A stretch of 33,242 nucleotides of DNA from Deltaproteobacteria bacterium (GCA_027003115.1 JALWYS010000191.1:2857-36098); one strand, 5' to 3'. Positions 1 to 11,865 are shown, counted from the first letter of the stretch. Numbers and translations are program-made. The notes: generated by a model not told the origin, from the letters alone.

Positions 1-2
1 TT

Positions 3-152
3 CTTAAGGGGTTCATAACGGAAAGGGGCAAGATACTCCCAAGGCGCGTTACAGGAACATGTGCCAAGCACCAGAGGCGGCTTACAAACGCCATCAAAAA
101 GGCACGGATCATGGCACTGTTACCCTTTACATCCGGACACGCCATTGAGTGA
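3..152 (+). CDS. rpsR: 30S ribosomal protein S18, C-terminal part (5' truncated by window)
   Basis: Frame 3 translates to [49 protein letters not shown], a characteristic bS18 C-terminus; followed by rplI as in the common rpsF-rpsR-rplI order. Confidence 0.93.
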   Translation, partial: LKGFITERGKILPRRVTGTCAKHQRRLTNAIKKARIMALLPFTSGHAIE

Positions 153-1150
153 AGCCTGATGGCGTGAATTTTCATCCTTCAAGAGGCAAAGACCCGGTAA
201 CAGGTGCGCCAACCAAAGACATTCTGGCTGGCGTTGGCGCACTCGTTATACCGTCTCTTCTGCCTTCGCTAAATTCCATTCTACAGCTTTTTATGCCGGG
301 GATAGCAGCTGCCTTTTTTAACCTCGGTTCTGTCAGACGCAGCCTGCTTCTATTATCTCTGGTTTACGTTGCGGCAAGCCTTTTATTCCTGGCAGCTGGT
401 ATGGCACCATCCTCACTCATACTTGCCCAGGCAGTTGTCATCTGTGGAGTCCTTCTCATCTCCGTATGGAAGAAAGTGGAGGCCCCCAAAACGGTTATAG
501 TCATGACCATCGCCATACTGGCAATGTCCCTTGTGGTTATGGGCGTGGCTTCAGGCTGGAGGTTTCATCACGTGTACACCAAGATGGTTTCATCCATGAC
601 CTCTGAATATGACAAGGCCGTTGAGTTATATAAAAAGAATGCAGGTGCCCAGCTTCCCGTTCAACTTGATGAGATAATTCTCCAGGTCAAGCAGACCCTT
701 GTTACCTACTTTCCCGGTATTGTGTGCAGCTTTTTTGTTTTTTTAGGCCTTTCAAATACCTTGGTCTTTATAAAGATGAACCAGGCACGGGGGAGGGCAG
801 AGAATCTTGCGCCTGATTTTCACCAGTGGCGTATGCCGTGGGCGCTTGTTTGGCTGTTTATACTGTTTGGATTCATGGCCCTTTTGCCAACTGCCCCTTG
901 GAATTTGGCAGGGAAGAACGGGGTGCTGGTGGTAAGCGTGTTTTATCTGATTCAGGGCTTTTCTATCATGCAATTTTTCTTTAAAGTAATGGAGACTCCT
1001 GCATATGTGCGTTACCTTGTTTACGCATTAATAGGTATTCAGTGGTACGGTTTGCTGTTGGTTGTCCTTACTGGACTTATGGACAACTGGTTCGATTTCA
1101 GAAGGCGTTTGGAGGCAAGGATGTCTCCCAAGGGAGACGACCAGGAGTAG
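149..1150 (+). CDS. DUF2232-like (YybS-type) multi-pass membrane protein
   Basis: 333 aa ORF with several hydrophobic helices; GTG start overlaps the rpsR stop (GTGA); located between rpsR and rplI, a typical locus for this family. Confidence 0.75.
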   Translation: MKPDGVNFHPSRGKDPVTGAPTKDILAGVGALVIPSLLPSLNSILQLFMPGIAAAFFNLGSVRRSLLLLSLVYVAASLLFLAAGMAPSSLILAQAVVICGVLLISVWKKVEAPKTVIVMTIAILAMSLVVMGVASGWRFHHVYTKMVSSMTSEYDKAVELYKKNAGAQLPVQLDEIILQVKQTLVTYFPGIVCSFFVFLGLSNTLVFIKMNQARGRAENLAPDFHQWRMPWALVWLFILFGFMALLPTAPWNLAGKNGVLVVSVFYLIQGFSIMQFFFKVMETPAYVRYLVYALIGIQWYGLLLVVLTGLMDNWFDFRRRLEARMSPKGDDQE

Positions 1151-1211
1151 TATTCAGCCACCACGCTTTGAGCAAGGAGAAATAAAGACTATTGTTTTGG
1201 AGGATAAAGGC

Positions 1212-1655
1212 ATGGAAGTTATCTTGAATGAGAGCATTGAAAGCCTTGGTAAGGCAGGGGATATTGTCAACGTCTCTGACGGATATGCTAGAAACTATCT
1301 GATTCCCAAGGGAATTGCCATTGTTGCCAACAAGAAGAACCTTGTACAGATAGAAAAACAGCGTGCCGCCATCCTGGAAAGGGCTGCCAAGGTCCGCCAG
1401 GAGTTTGAGGCACTGGCAGAGCAGCTTTCAAAGCTCGACATAGAGATACCTGTCAAGGTTGGTGAGGAAGAAAAGCTATACGGCTCTGTCACTTCCATGG
1501 ACATAGCAAAGGCCATTGAAGATAAGGGCTACCAGGTGGACAGGAAGAAGATAGTCCTTCCTGAGCCAATCAAGGCCCTTGGTGAGTATGAGATCCCGGT
1601 AAAGCTTAGCCCGGATGTCACTGCCACAGTGAAGGTGAGGGTTGTATCCTCCTAG
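1212..1655 (+). CDS. rplI: 50S ribosomal protein L9
   Basis: MEVILNESIESLGKAGDIVNVSDGYARNYLIPKGIAIVANKKN is a classic bL9 N-terminus. The true start is ATG 1212, not 1062 as in the ORF track. Confidence 0.96.
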   Translation: MEVILNESIESLGKAGDIVNVSDGYARNYLIPKGIAIVANKKNLVQIEKQRAAILERAAKVRQEFEALAEQLSKLDIEIPVKVGEEEKLYGSVTSMDIAKAIEDKGYQVDRKKIVLPEPIKALGEYEIPVKLSPDVTATVKVRVVSS

Positions 1656-1667
1656 AATGCATCTGCA

Positions 1668-3047
1668 GTGAAGACCTTTGAAGTAAAGAGGCTCAAGCGG
1701 GATCAGTATCGTATCCCGCCCCAGAATATCGAGGCGGAACAGTGCGTCCTTGGTGGCATACTTATTGAGGCAGGCGCACTCCTTAAGGTCATCGAAATAA
1801 TAGAGCCGGATGACTTTTACAAGGAAAGCCACGCCATAATCTATTCTGCCATCATTGATCTTTTTGACAGGAATGAGCCTCAGGACCTTGTAACCGTACA
1901 CAACGAGCTGAAGCGCCGCGGACAGCTGGAGGCCGTTGGTGGCGCTATATACCTTGCCGAGCTTACTGAGACGGTTCCAGTTGCCTCAAACATCGATTAT
2001 TACGCAAGAATTGTACGGGATAAGGCCATACTAAGGAGGCTCATCAACAAAAGTTCAGATATAGTTTCCATGTGCTATGAGGAGGCAGAGGACGTTGACG
2101 ACATCCTTGAGTATGCAGAAAGTGCCGTCTTTGAGCTTTCTCAGGCCAAGATAAAGCAGTCCTTTCACAGGCTAAAGGACGTCCTAAAGGACAGTATAAA
2201 AAAGGTTGAAGATCTGTATGCAAAACGCGAGCTTGTCACTGGTGTCCCTTCCGGTTTCGCTGAACTTGACAAGCTTACGGCAGGATTCCAGCCATCTGAC
2301 CTCATTATAGTTGCAGGTAGACCTTCCATGGGGAAGACAGCGTTTGCGCTAAATATCGCCCAGCATGCCGCAGTTGCCAATAACATCCCCACAGCCATAT
2401 TCTCCCTTGAAATGTCAAAGGAGCAACTCGCCCTCAGGATGCTTTGTTCAGAGGCAATGGTGGATGCCCACAAGGTGCGTACAGGTTTTCTTGGAAGAGA
2501 AGACTGGACGAGACTCATCAATGCTGCCGGAGATCTTTCCAGGGCGCCCCTTTTCATAGATGATACGCCAGCCTTGAGCGTTCTTGAAATGAGGGCCAAG
2601 GCGCGAAGGTTGAAAAGTGATCAGGGAATTGGACTGGTTATCGTTGACTATCTGCAACTCATGCAGGGAAGAAGCGGAAGCGAGCGCAGGGAACAGGAAA
2701 TCTCGGAAATTTCAAGGTCGTTAAAGGCCATGGCCAAGGAACTCAATGTGCCTGTAATAGCCCTTTCCCAGTTGAACAGAAAGGTTGAAGACAGGCCAAA
2801 CAAGCGTCCCCAGATGTCCGATCTTAGGGAGTCTGGTGCAATAGAACAGGATGCAGATATCATTGCCTTTATTTACAGGGACGAGGTATACAACAGGGAC
2901 GAGAATAACCCTCGCCGCGGGAAGGCGGAGATAATAGTTGCCAAACAGAGAAACGGGCCAACTGGCACGGTTGTTTTGGCCTTTGTTGGAAAGTACTCAA
3001 CCTTCGGAAACCTTGCAGACGAAGAGCAGGCCCCAGATTTTGCTTGA
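1668..3047 (+). CDS. dnaB: replicative DNA helicase DnaB
   Basis: PPQNIEAEQCVLGGIL N-terminal domain; GRPSMGKTAFALNIA Walker A; VIVDYLQLM Walker B; GTG start. No intein insertion. Confidence 0.96.
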   Translation: MKTFEVKRLKRDQYRIPPQNIEAEQCVLGGILIEAGALLKVIEIIEPDDFYKESHAIIYSAIIDLFDRNEPQDLVTVHNELKRRGQLEAVGGAIYLAELTETVPVASNIDYYARIVRDKAILRRLINKSSDIVSMCYEEAEDVDDILEYAESAVFELSQAKIKQSFHRLKDVLKDSIKKVEDLYAKRELVTGVPSGFAELDKLTAGFQPSDLIIVAGRPSMGKTAFALNIAQHAAVANNIPTAIFSLEMSKEQLALRMLCSEAMVDAHKVRTGFLGREDWTRLINAAGDLSRAPLFIDDTPALSVLEMRAKARRLKSDQGIGLVIVDYLQLMQGRSGSERREQEISEISRSLKAMAKELNVPVIALSQLNRKVEDRPNKRPQMSDLRESGAIEQDADIIAFIYRDEVYNRDENNPRRGKAEIIVAKQRNGPTGTVVLAFVGKYSTFGNLADEEQAPDFA

Positions 3048-3693
3048 GGCCATAAGGACCGTTTCAAGGGCCTTTGACTTTCCCCTTAGTTCCAGCCAGG
3101 AAAGGAATCTTCTCACCTACTTTTCAACCCTGCATGACTGGAACAGATCCATAAATCTTACAGGAATCAGAGAGCCGGATATCCTTGTCTACAAGCACCT
3201 GGGGGACAGCCTTATTTTCGAAAGCTTTACCGATAAGGCAGCAGGTAGTCTTCTTGATATAGGCACAGGCCAAGGGGTACCAGGGCTTGTTCTGAAAATC
3301 ATAAGGCCTGATATCTACGTGGTCTTGGCAGAGGCGGTGAAGAAGAAGTGCTCCTTTTTGCGTTATGTCTCCTCCCTTTTAAGGCTCACCGGGATCGAGG
3401 TGGAAGAAGGACGGCTTGAAAAGGGGGCACGGCCAAAGGGCACGCCCGATGAGGGCTTTGACATGGTTGTAAGTCAGGCAGCAGGCAGCCTTGAATGGCT
3501 GCTTAACCTTTCTGCTCCCCTTGTTTCTGAAAAAGGAAAGATTGCCTCCCTCAAGGGGCCTTCTGTTAAAAAGGAGATCAATGTTATCAAGGAGAAGGCA
3601 AGGAGGCTTGGGTTTGGGGTGGTGGCAAAAGAGATAGTCCTTCCGGTATTAAATCATGAAAGGATCATGGTCCTTTTTGAAAGGGCCCTATGA
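3040..3693 (+). CDS. rsmG: 16S rRNA (guanine-527 N7) methyltransferase RsmG
   Basis: LHDWNRSINLTGIREPD...LLDIGTGQGVPGLVLKI...VVSQAAGSLEWLL typical of RsmG; probable TTG start at 3040 overlapping the dnaB stop (ORF track start 2938 is too far upstream). Confidence 0.85.
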   Translation: MLEAIRTVSRAFDFPLSSSQERNLLTYFSTLHDWNRSINLTGIREPDILVYKHLGDSLIFESFTDKAAGSLLDIGTGQGVPGLVLKIIRPDIYVVLAEAVKKKCSFLRYVSSLLRLTGIEVEEGRLEKGARPKGTPDEGFDMVVSQAAGSLEWLLNLSAPLVSEKGKIASLKGPSVKKEINVIKEKARRLGFGVVAKEIVLPVLNHERIMVLFERAL

Positions 3694-3756
3694 AACCTTA
3701 AATAGTCATATACTTGAGCTATTTTCATGGCTTTTGGTTTATTTTCAAAGCTGTTA

Positions 3757-5112
3757 TCAGTTTTTGCACGCCTTTTCTATATGGGCAGAAAGTTCCTTTC
3801 CGATCTGCTCGATTTCCTTCTCATCTTCTCCTTCCACCATGATCCTGATCACAGGCTCTGTCCCAGAGGGCCTGATAAGTATCCTTCCCCTTGAGCCAAG
3901 CGTTTCTTCTAGTTTTTCTTGAAGCTCTTTAAGACCTTGAATCTCATCAATGGGCCGCCTTTCCGTAAGCGTCACGTTGTACAGGACCTGTGGGAAGGTC
4001 TCCATTACGGAGGCCAGTTCAGAAAGTGGACGCTTGGTGCGCTGCATGACGGCAAGAAGTTGAAGTGCCGCAAGAATACCGTCCCCGGTTGTGATGTGGT
4101 CCATAAAGATGAGATGTCCTGACTGCTCGCCTCCAAAGTTGTACCCCTTCTCCCTCATGGCCTCCACAACGTAGCGGTCTCCAACCTTCGTACGAACCAG
4201 CCTTCCTCCCATTTTTTTAAGTGCCTTTTCAAGGCCCATGTTGCTCATTACCGTGGCAACAACTGTATTGTAGTTGAGCTTTTTGTTCTCTATCATGTCC
4301 TTGGCACAAATGGCCATAATGTGGTCGCCGTCCACTACGTTCCCCTTCTCATCTACCACTATCACCCGGTCACCATCTCCATCCAGGGCGATGCCCATAT
4401 CGGCACCGCTTGTACGCACAAGCTCCTGCATGAGATCGGGATAGAGTGCCCCGCAGTTTTCGTTTATGTTGATACCGTTTGGCTCAACCCCTATCTTTAT
4501 TACCTCTGCCCCAAGTTCCTCGAATACGGCAGGAGCGACTTTGTAGGTTGCACCATTGGCACAATCAAGCACTATCTTGAGCCCATCCAGGGTCAGCTCC
4601 TTGGGAAAGGTGTGTTTTGCAAAAACGATGTACCTTCCCCGGGCATCGTCTATCCTGTATGCCTTGCCCACGTCCTTTCCAGTGGGCATCTCTTTTTCTA
4701 GGGTGGGAGACTCCATGAGCTCCTCTATCCTTGCCTCAACACGATCTGGAAGCTTAAAACCGTCGTGAGAAAAGAGCTTGATTCCATTGTCCTGAAATGG
4801 ATTGTGAGACGCAGATATCACCACTCCAGCATCTGCCCTCATACTCTCTGTGAGAAAGGCAATGGCAGGGGTAGGCATGGGGCCAACCAGCAATACGTCC
4901 ACACCCATGGAACAAATGCCTGCTGCCAGAGCGTTTTCAAGCATGTAACAGGAAAGTCTGGTGTCCTTTCCAATAAGTATTCTTGGGTTTCTGCTTCTTT
5001 CGTTCTTGAATATGTAGGCCACTGCCCTGCCAAGGTTCATGGCCATGTCAGTAGTCATGGGATAGACATTTGCCAGTCCTCTTACACCATCTGTACCAAA
5101 AAGATTCCTCAT
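3757..5112 (-). CDS. glmM: phosphoglucosamine mutase
   Basis: [15 protein letters not shown] start, [16 protein letters not shown] active-site serine loop, DGDGDR metal motif, RPSGTEP C-terminal motif. Confidence 0.97.
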   Translation of the reverse strand: MRNLFGTDGVRGLANVYPMTTDMAMNLGRAVAYIFKNERSRNPRILIGKDTRLSCYMLENALAAGICSMGVDVLLVGPMPTPAIAFLTESMRADAGVVISASHNPFQDNGIKLFSHDGFKLPDRVEARIEELMESPTLEKEMPTGKDVGKAYRIDDARGRYIVFAKHTFPKELTLDGLKIVLDCANGATYKVAPAVFEELGAEVIKIGVEPNGININENCGALYPDLMQELVRTSGADMGIALDGDGDRVIVVDEKGNVVDGDHIMAICAKDMIENKKLNYNTVVATVMSNMGLEKALKKMGGRLVRTKVGDRYVVEAMREKGYNFGGEQSGHLIFMDHITTGDGILAALQLLAVMQRTKRPLSELASVMETFPQVLYNVTLTERRPIDEIQGLKELQEKLEETLGSRGRILIRPSGTEPVIRIMVEGEDEKEIEQIGKELSAHIEKACKN

Positions 5113-6035
5113 CTTATCTTCTCCCTGGATATTCTCACTTGGACCTTCTTGGGGATAATCTCAAGACATTCAAAGCCTGGTGGCCCCTGTGCCCTGGGCT
5201 CAACGGTATACCTGCCAGGTTGCAGGGACGTGGCGTTTACGCTTACACTGATATCCTCAATTCGGAGTTTCTTCAAGGCCGGGATCTCACCACAAAGTTT
5301 TACCGTCACCTCAGTGGGCCATACAGAGACTTTATATTGGCCCTGATAAATGCGCACAGGCACATGTTTTATCTGCCTTACTCCCTTCTTAGGACGTATG
5401 TAAACGGTAACCCTGAATTTGTAAGCCCCTTCCACGCTAATCCTGAGATTTCCAATGTCCGGACTTGAGATGGCCGTAAATGTCTTTCTTGCACCTGTCA
5501 GGTCAACTGGCAGGAGCTTCAGCTCCTTTATGGATGCCACCACCTTAGCCGGCCCGCTTATTTGTGTTGCAAGGGGCTGAACCATCACCCGTTCCACTTC
5601 GTATCCCTGGGCAGGCTTGTTTATCAGCACAGGCCTTACCGGAACCGTTTTCCTCAGAAGTGGTTGAAGTACTATTTCAATGATGCTTGGCTTAATCCTC
5701 AGGACCTTTACACCCCCGGGAAGGGAAAAGTCGTCTGCTGCCAGATGAATCAGCATCTTTCCGGGGGATGCGTCCTTTAGATCAATAACCTTGGTAAGAT
5801 TCTGAGAAGCAATGTTTCTTATGATGGAGCGGGGCCCGAAAACCCGTATTTGTATGTCCGAGGGGAGGTCGTTGGAAATGACCAGGTTAGAGGGAAGGTT
5901 TATTATTTCAATGGGAATAGACAGGCCTATCTCCGCCTTTTCCTGACCGACCACAAAAGACCACAGGGTAATGGAAAAGGCCAGTGCAATGATCTTTAGA
6001 TGCCAGTCCCTTATGAAGATGTCGCGCCAGTTCAT
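5109..6035 (-). CDS. cdaR: YbbR-domain protein (CdaR-like regulator of diadenylate cyclase)
   Basis: Single N-terminal TM, YbbR-type repeats, and location between cdaA and glmM. Confidence 0.85.
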   Translation of the reverse strand: MNWRDIFIRDWHLKIIALAFSITLWSFVVGQEKAEIGLSIPIEIINLPSNLVISNDLPSDIQIRVFGPRSIIRNIASQNLTKVIDLKDASPGKMLIHLAADDFSLPGGVKVLRIKPSIIEIVLQPLLRKTVPVRPVLINKPAQGYEVERVMVQPLATQISGPAKVVASIKELKLLPVDLTGARKTFTAISSPDIGNLRISVEGAYKFRVTVYIRPKKGVRQIKHVPVRIYQGQYKVSVWPTEVTVKLCGEIPALKKLRIEDISVSVNATSLQPGRYTVEPRAQGPPGFECLEIIPKKVQVRISREKIR

Positions 6036-6836
6036 CTACTTTAACCTCGAGCGCCAGCGGGAGGCCTCTTTTTCCTCGGTGGTTGAAAAGCTGTTGTGGA
6101 GAATGCGCCTCAAGATTCCTGGGCTTATGTCCCTTGTGATTCTGCCTGCTATTGCCACGGATATGGCCCCAGTCTCCTCTGATACTATTACGGTTACCGC
6201 ATCGGTCTGCTCGGTAATACCAATTCCTGCCCTGTGTCTTGTGCCCAGTCTTCTACTTATGGCCGGATTTGATGTAAGGGGAAGAACGCATCCGGCTGCC
6301 GCAAGTCGCCCGCCCTGGATAATCACGGCCCCATCATGAAGGGGGGTGCACTTGGCAAATATGGTGTTAAGGAGCATACGGCTCACCTCGGCATCTATCC
6401 TTGTGCCGGTTTCAATGTACTCATTAAGGCCAATGGTTCGCTCAAGGACTATTAGTGCACCAGTCTTTGTTGAGGAAAGTTCGGAAGCGGCCTTTGCCAC
6501 CTCTTCCAAGGCATGAAAGGTCTTGACCTTGTATCTGAGGAAGGGTGGCTGGCCAAACTGGGTGAGAACGCGCCTGATATCATCTTGAAAGACGATTACA
6601 ACCAGCAAAAAGATGGAGCTTAGGGCAGTGCCAAGGAGCCAGTGGAGGGTATAGAGTTGGAGCTGCTTGGCCACAAAGTAGATGAGGATTATTACCCCAA
6701 GCCCTGCAGCCATCTGAACGGCCCTGGTGCCTCTAATGAGCACCATGATCCTGTAGATTATGAAGGCTACAAGAAAGATATCTATTATGTCCTGCCAGCG
6801 CAGAATTGGGAGGAACTGGTGCAGGGAATCCATCAC
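6036..6836 (-). CDS. cdaA: membrane diadenylate cyclase (c-di-AMP synthase) CdaA
   Basis: Three N-terminal TMs followed by a DAC domain with LHDGAVII and GTRHRAGIGITEQTDA motifs. Confidence 0.94.
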   Translation of the reverse strand: MMDSLHQFLPILRWQDIIDIFLVAFIIYRIMVLIRGTRAVQMAAGLGVIILIYFVAKQLQLYTLHWLLGTALSSIFLLVVIVFQDDIRRVLTQFGQPPFLRYKVKTFHALEEVAKAASELSSTKTGALIVLERTIGLNEYIETGTRIDAEVSRMLLNTIFAKCTPLHDGAVIIQGGRLAAAGCVLPLTSNPAISRRLGTRHRAGIGITEQTDAVTVIVSEETGAISVAIAGRITRDISPGILRRILHNSFSTTEEKEASRWRSRLK

Positions 6837-7693
6837 TCAGATTCCCCTTTCCTTATTCTCAGCGCATGTGCAACCTTGATGGCATCGATACAGCATCCAG
6901 GTTCATGAACCCTAACAAGCCCTGCCCCGTTCAATACCGCTGCCACCACGGCCCCACAGGTGGCAACATCCCTGTGGCTCGGTGTCTTTATGCCTGTTAT
7001 CTCACCAAGAAAGGCCTTTCTCGACGGGCCAACGAGAATGGGTCTTTGAAGGTCCAGAAATGCTTTTATGTTATTGATGATGTCCAGGTTGTCCAGAAAA
7101 CGCTTTCCAAAGCCAATTCCAGGGTCAAGAATTATCTGATGCCTGCCTATGTCCCTGCTCAGGCAGAACTCTATTCTTTCTTCAAAAAAATCGTGTATTT
7201 CTTTGATTACGTCTTCATAGTAGGGGTTTAACTGCATGTCCCTGGGCGTGCCCTTCATGTGCATAAGTATCACTGGGACACCCCTTTGGGCAACAAGGTC
7301 AGCCATCCTTTCATCAAATCTTAGTGCACTGATGTCATTTATCATGTCTGCCCCTTTATCAAGGGCAGCCTTTGCAACCTCTGACTTTGTGGTATCAACC
7401 GAGATGGGGATATCAGAGAATGACCTTATGGCCCTTACTGCACTAGTCACCCTTTCTAACTCTTGTTCAAGGGGAACTGGCTCGGAAAAGGGGCGGGATG
7501 ATTCGCCTCCCACGTCGATTATGTGGGCTCCATCCGAAATGAGTTTTTTGCACTGGGTTGTTATGGCCGCATTATTAAGAAAGCGGCCTCCGTCTGAAAA
7601 GGAGTCAGGGGTCACATTGAGGACCCCCATTACAATGGTCTGTTTTTGAGGATTTAGGTCAGCATGTCGGCATCTTATTGCATAATTGGTCAT
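6833..7693 (-). CDS. folP: dihydropteroate synthase
   Basis: [45 protein letters not shown] signatures. Confidence 0.96.
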   Translation of the reverse strand: MTNYAIRCRHADLNPQKQTIVMGVLNVTPDSFSDGGRFLNNAAITTQCKKLISDGAHIIDVGGESSRPFSEPVPLEQELERVTSAVRAIRSFSDIPISVDTTKSEVAKAALDKGADMINDISALRFDERMADLVAQRGVPVILMHMKGTPRDMQLNPYYEDVIKEIHDFFEERIEFCLSRDIGRHQIILDPGIGFGKRFLDNLDIINNIKAFLDLQRPILVGPSRKAFLGEITGIKTPSHRDVATCGAVVAAVLNGAGLVRVHEPGCCIDAIKVAHALRIRKGESE

Positions 7694-9543
7694 TTATCAG
7701 AAGGACCGTCGCTTTCCTCTTCTTTTTGTGATTCTGCATCCTCTTCTTTTTTTCGGCACTTGGAAAGGATTTCGTCAATATCCTTGGCGTCCAGGGTTTC
7801 GTTTTCAAGAAGACCCTCTGCAATTTGGTGCAGACATTCAATGTTTTCTGTCAGCAGCCGCTTTGTCTTGTCGTAGGTTTCCTTAACCAGCTTTTCAATG
7901 GCCTTGTCTATTTTCTGGGCTGTTGCCTCGCTGTATTCGCGAACATGACCGAAATCCCTGCCGAGGAATACTTCGTCGTTTTGTTTCTGAAAGGCAACCG
8001 GTCCTATGTCGTCACTCATGCCCCATTCACAAACCATCTTCCTGGCAAGGGAGGAGACACGTTCTATGTCGTTTCCGGCTCCGGTGGTATAGTCTTCAAA
8101 TATGATTTCCTCGGCTACCCTGCCACCTAAGAGTATGGCCAGATTGTTCATCAGGTAGGAACGCGGGTAGGTGTGCCTTTCATCCTCAGGAAGCTGCTGG
8201 GTAAGGCCAAGGGCCCTGCCTCTGGGGATTATGGTCACCTTGTGGACAGGGTCTGTTCCAGGAAGGAGCTTTGCTATCAGGCAGTGACCAGCCTCATGGT
8301 AAGCAGTGATTCTCTTTTCCTTGTCAGACATTATCATGCTTTTTCTTTCCACGCCCATGAGGACCTTGTCCTTGGCCATCTCAAAGTCCACCATTTCCAC
8401 CTTTTCCTTGTTGGCCCTTGCGGCAATGAGGGCGGCCTCGTTAACGAGGTTTTCAAGATCAGCCCCTGAAAAACCTGGTGTTCCCTTGGCAATTACGGAT
8501 ATGTCAACATCGTCAGCAAGGGGTGTCTTTGCCGCATGCACCTTGAGGATGGCCTCACGACCTCTCACGTCAGGCACAGGAACCACCACCTGCCTGTCGA
8601 AACGCCCTGGACGGAGAAGGGCAGGGTCCAAGACGTCGGGCCTGTTGGTGGCAGAAATGACAATAACGCCCTCGGATGTTTCAAAGCCATCCATCTCCAC
8701 TAGAAGCTGGTTGAGGGTTTGTTCCCTTTCGTCATGTCCGCCTCCAAGGCCTGCGCCCCTATGACGGCCAACTGCGTCTATTTCGTCTATAAATATGATG
8801 CAGGGTGCGTGTTTCTTTGCCTGAAGAAAGAGATCACGCACACGGGATGCGCCAACACCTACGAACATCTCCACGAAGTCCGACCCGCTGATGCTGAAAA
8901 AGGGAACTCCTGCCTCCCCAGCAATGGCCTTTGCAAGCAAGGTCTTACCTGTTCCCGGAGGTCCAACAAGGAGCACGCCCTTTGGAATCCTTCCTCCTAG
9001 TTTTGTAAATTTCTTTGGGTCCTTGAGGAAGTCTATTACCTCGGTCAGTTCCTCTTTGGCCTCGTCAACGCCTGCAACGTCCTTGAATGTCACGTTGATG
9101 TTCTGACCGTTAAGCATCTTGGCCTTGCTTCGACCAAAGGACATGGCCCGACCGCCTCCGGTTTGCATCTGTCGCATGAAGAATATCCACACTCCAATGA
9201 GCAGGAGCATGGGAAACCACGATATGAGGAGGGTGAGGTACCAGGGGGTTTCCTCAATGGGCTTAACCTGGATGGTTACGCCCCTTTTCTTGAGTTCAGG
9301 TATAAGATCCTGATCCTGAAACGGGATAGCTGTCTTGAATTTTTGCTGGTTTTCAAAGACACCATCCACCTTTTCATTTTGTATAATTACCTTGGCGACC
9401 TCGCCCTTTTCCACGTAATTAAGGAAATCGCTGTAGGTTATCTCCTGTACGTTGGTCTGGGGCTTGTTGAAAAGATTGAACAAAAATACGACAACAAGGC
9501 CTATTACAAGCCAAAGGCTGAGATTTTTATAAAAGGTATTCAA
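7690..9543 (-). CDS. ftsH: ATP-dependent zinc metalloprotease FtsH
   Basis: Walker [22 protein letters not shown] region [25 protein letters not shown] zinc site. Confidence 0.97.
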   Translation of the reverse strand: MNTFYKNLSLWLVIGLVVVFLFNLFNKPQTNVQEITYSDFLNYVEKGEVAKVIIQNEKVDGVFENQQKFKTAIPFQDQDLIPELKKRGVTIQVKPIEETPWYLTLLISWFPMLLLIGVWIFFMRQMQTGGGRAMSFGRSKAKMLNGQNINVTFKDVAGVDEAKEELTEVIDFLKDPKKFTKLGGRIPKGVLLVGPPGTGKTLLAKAIAGEAGVPFFSISGSDFVEMFVGVGASRVRDLFLQAKKHAPCIIFIDEIDAVGRHRGAGLGGGHDEREQTLNQLLVEMDGFETSEGVIVISATNRPDVLDPALLRPGRFDRQVVVPVPDVRGREAILKVHAAKTPLADDVDISVIAKGTPGFSGADLENLVNEAALIAARANKEKVEMVDFEMAKDKVLMGVERKSMIMSDKEKRITAYHEAGHCLIAKLLPGTDPVHKVTIIPRGRALGLTQQLPEDERHTYPRSYLMNNLAILLGGRVAEEIIFEDYTTGAGNDIERVSSLARKMVCEWGMSDDIGPVAFQKQNDEVFLGRDFGHVREYSEATAQKIDKAIEKLVKETYDKTKRLLTENIECLHQIAEGLLENETLDAKDIDEILSKCRKKEEDAESQKEEESDGPSDK

Positions 9544-9717
9544 ATACGTTCCTCCAGTTTCAGTGTAATCAACCTGTTGGATTTATAGATTTTGGAAGTT
9601 GATCCAATTTTTTTCGAAAAAACAACTCTGACATCCATTTATTAAATTAACTGATGCCTCAATACAAATGCAACCAAAAAAGCAGCCTGTGGTGGTTGAG
9701 TGCTAAAAAAGCCCCTT

Positions 9718-11256
9718 TCACTTTTTTCTAAATTCAAAAATCGTCTTAAATATTCCAGTGGGCTCCCACGAGACCTTGAGGGCGCGTTCTCCTGTCACCC
9801 TGAACGGATGGGCAACCTCGATTCCGCAAATCCCTGCTATCTGGTCGTCTTTTACAAGGAGAGGGATGAAATCCCTGATTATCTTGGGTATGCGCTTTAC
9901 AATAAGAAAATCCTTGAGCTTAACAGGCTCCTTGAAACCATATGGGAAAAATCTGTCCCCTGGTCTCCTAAAACGGACACCAAGAGGCATGAGATCATTA
10001 TTATATCCCAAAAATATTGGTCTCGGATAGGATAAATTCCTGGAAAGCCAATATCCAATTGGTAAAAAATCTGTTTCCCTTAATTTAATCATTCCAAGAG
10101 CCGGGCCAAGGTCTATGTCTCCAGGGCCTTGGATCAAGGGCATCTCCCGTGTGCTATCTGACTTAAGCTTCTTGACAAAGTCACAGGAGATGAGGAGGTG
10201 ATCGTAAATGCGCACAGCAATGAAACCATCAGGGAGCCTGTAAGTTGATGAGGGGGTATCATCTCTTACCATGTGTTCCATCTTAAGGATGTGGTCAGAG
10301 ACAACCCTTTCCCTGGAAACCCCCGCATCTTTTAATCCAAAAAGCAGGACCCTTCGAAGAATGGAAGAAGGTTCACGAGATAGCCTGTCGATCCTTAAAA
10401 CCACCAAGGTTTCAGAAGCTTTTCCTCCATTTCTTTCTTGAAGGTCCTGCCGCGCACCTTCATAGGCCTTCCTTGCAAGCGTCATAAGGGCTTCTTCATC
10501 CTCTTGAAGCAGTATGGCAGTCCTTGAAAGGGATTTTGAGATGGAAGGGTTGAAATGTTTTCGTATAACCGGGATAAGGAGCTGCCTCACCTTGTTTCTT
10601 GTGTATTTGCCTTCAAGGTTTGACGAGTCTGTCACAAAGCCGATTCCCGTTCGGGAAAGGTGTTCAAGAATTTCCCTTTTAGTGGCAAAGAGAATGGGTC
10701 TTATGATGCCGTCATCCCGTCTAACTTTTATACCAGAAAGGCCCTCAAGGGATGCTCCCCTCATAAACCTGATTATCAACTCTTCAGCCTGGTCATCTGC
10801 AGTATGACCAGTAGCTATTACATCAATGGCATTTTTCCCGGCCACATCCTTCAGAAATTGGTAGCGGAGTCTTCTTGCCGCATCCTGAATGCCAAGGCCT
10901 CTTTTTTGGGAAAGTTCCTTCACATCTCCTTTTCCCAAAAAGAAGGGGATATGGTTTTCCTGGCATATCTTTTTCGAAAAGGCTGCATCCCTGTCCGCCT
11001 CGGCCCCTCTGAGCCCGTGGTGAAAGTGAGCGGCATAAAGCTGGAATCCTGCCCTTTTGGAAAGGAGAAAGAGCAGATTCAACAGGCAGACAGAATCTGG
11101 CCCACCTGAAAGGGCAACAAGGACCGAGTTTACATGGTTTATGAGCCTAAAATTTCGGACAAAGCCCTTGAATTTTTTGAACAGGGGAGAGTTTTTGCCT
11201 TTTGACAGGTCAAACTTTAAAGGGGACCGACCGCCCCCTTCCTTTAGCAGGCTCAC
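9718..11256 (-). CDS. tilS: tRNA(Ile)-lysidine synthetase TilS
   Basis: VLVALSGGPDSVCLLNLL PP-loop motif, AHFHHGLRGAEADRDA, TGHTADDQAEELIIRFMRG; C-terminal LKDFLIVKRIPK... domain. Confidence 0.92.
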   Translation of the reverse strand: MSLLKEGGGRSPLKFDLSKGKNSPLFKKFKGFVRNFRLINHVNSVLVALSGGPDSVCLLNLLFLLSKRAGFQLYAAHFHHGLRGAEADRDAAFSKKICQENHIPFFLGKGDVKELSQKRGLGIQDAARRLRYQFLKDVAGKNAIDVIATGHTADDQAEELIIRFMRGASLEGLSGIKVRRDDGIIRPILFATKREILEHLSRTGIGFVTDSSNLEGKYTRNKVRQLLIPVIRKHFNPSISKSLSRTAILLQEDEEALMTLARKAYEGARQDLQERNGGKASETLVVLRIDRLSREPSSILRRVLLFGLKDAGVSRERVVSDHILKMEHMVRDDTPSSTYRLPDGFIAVRIYDHLLISCDFVKKLKSDSTREMPLIQGPGDIDLGPALGMIKLRETDFLPIGYWLSRNLSYPRPIFLGYNNDLMPLGVRFRRPGDRFFPYGFKEPVKLKDFLIVKRIPKIIRDFIPLLVKDDQIAGICGIEVAHPFRVTGERALKVSWEPTGIFKTIFEFRKK

Positions 11257-11732
11257 CCTCCGCCTCTGCTAAAGTTGACCGCCCTTAGAATGTCCATGGC
11301 AGAGGCGGCCCGTACGGAGAGTATCTGGGCCTTTAAAAGCAGTTCCTTTCCTGCGGCAGGATGGTTGAAATCCGCAAGGACACTGTCTTCCCTGAGTTCC
11401 TTCACCATGAATCTCACAGGCTGACCTTGGGTATTTATTTCTTCATAGAGCTCGCCCTCTTTCAGGGCCTCGGGTCTTCTGATTTGGGAAAGGGGCAGCT
11501 CGTTTACAAGGCTTTCATCCCTTTTCCCAAATCCCTGTTCAGGTGGAATGGAGACCTCTACCTCATCACCTTCCGAGAGCTGAAATATTGCCCTTTCAAG
11601 GGCTGGAATGACAGGTTCCCTGCCGTAAAGAAATTCTGTCTTGAATATCCTTGAAAGCTCTGGCGGAGTGGTGCCGTCTTTGACCTCAAGCATATATTGT
11701 ATCTGGACAACCGTATCGTTTTCTACTTTCAT
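11253..11732 (-). CDS. FKBP-type peptidyl-prolyl isomerase, SlyD-like
   Basis: MKVENDTVVQIQYMLEVKDG...PEQGFGKRDESLV...DFNHPAAGKEL; likely start at the internal Met (11732) rather than 11762. Confidence 0.88.
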   Translation of the reverse strand: MKVENDTVVQIQYMLEVKDGTTPPELSRIFKTEFLYGREPVIPALERAIFQLSEGDEVEVSIPPEQGFGKRDESLVNELPLSQIRRPEALKEGELYEEINTQGQPVRFMVKELREDSVLADFNHPAAGKELLLKAQILSVRAASAMDILRAVNFSRGGG

Positions 11733-11865
11733 TTCGTTTCTCCTCGTTAAGGGATAAACCATTATAAACCAAATGAAAATTTTCTTAAAGTGGTTTTCAA
11801 GCCGTGGCCTTGTACTTTACAATAATTTGAAAAATGATTATACAAGGCCTTGGATTTTTTTCCAG

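Noticed and set aside
1062-1211. N-terminal 50-aa extension of the rplI ORF
   Set aside because: Overlaps the upstream membrane-protein gene; the conserved L9 N-terminus starts exactly at ATG 1212.
2165-2599. 144-aa minus-strand ORF inside dnaB and other short opposite-strand ORFs across the window
   Set aside because: Complement-strand by-products of biased coding sequence; no domain or RBS support.
3694-3756. Possible bidirectional terminator between rsmG and glmM
   Set aside because: Only a weak 5-bp stem with a 13-nt loop (AATAG...CTATT); not convincing.
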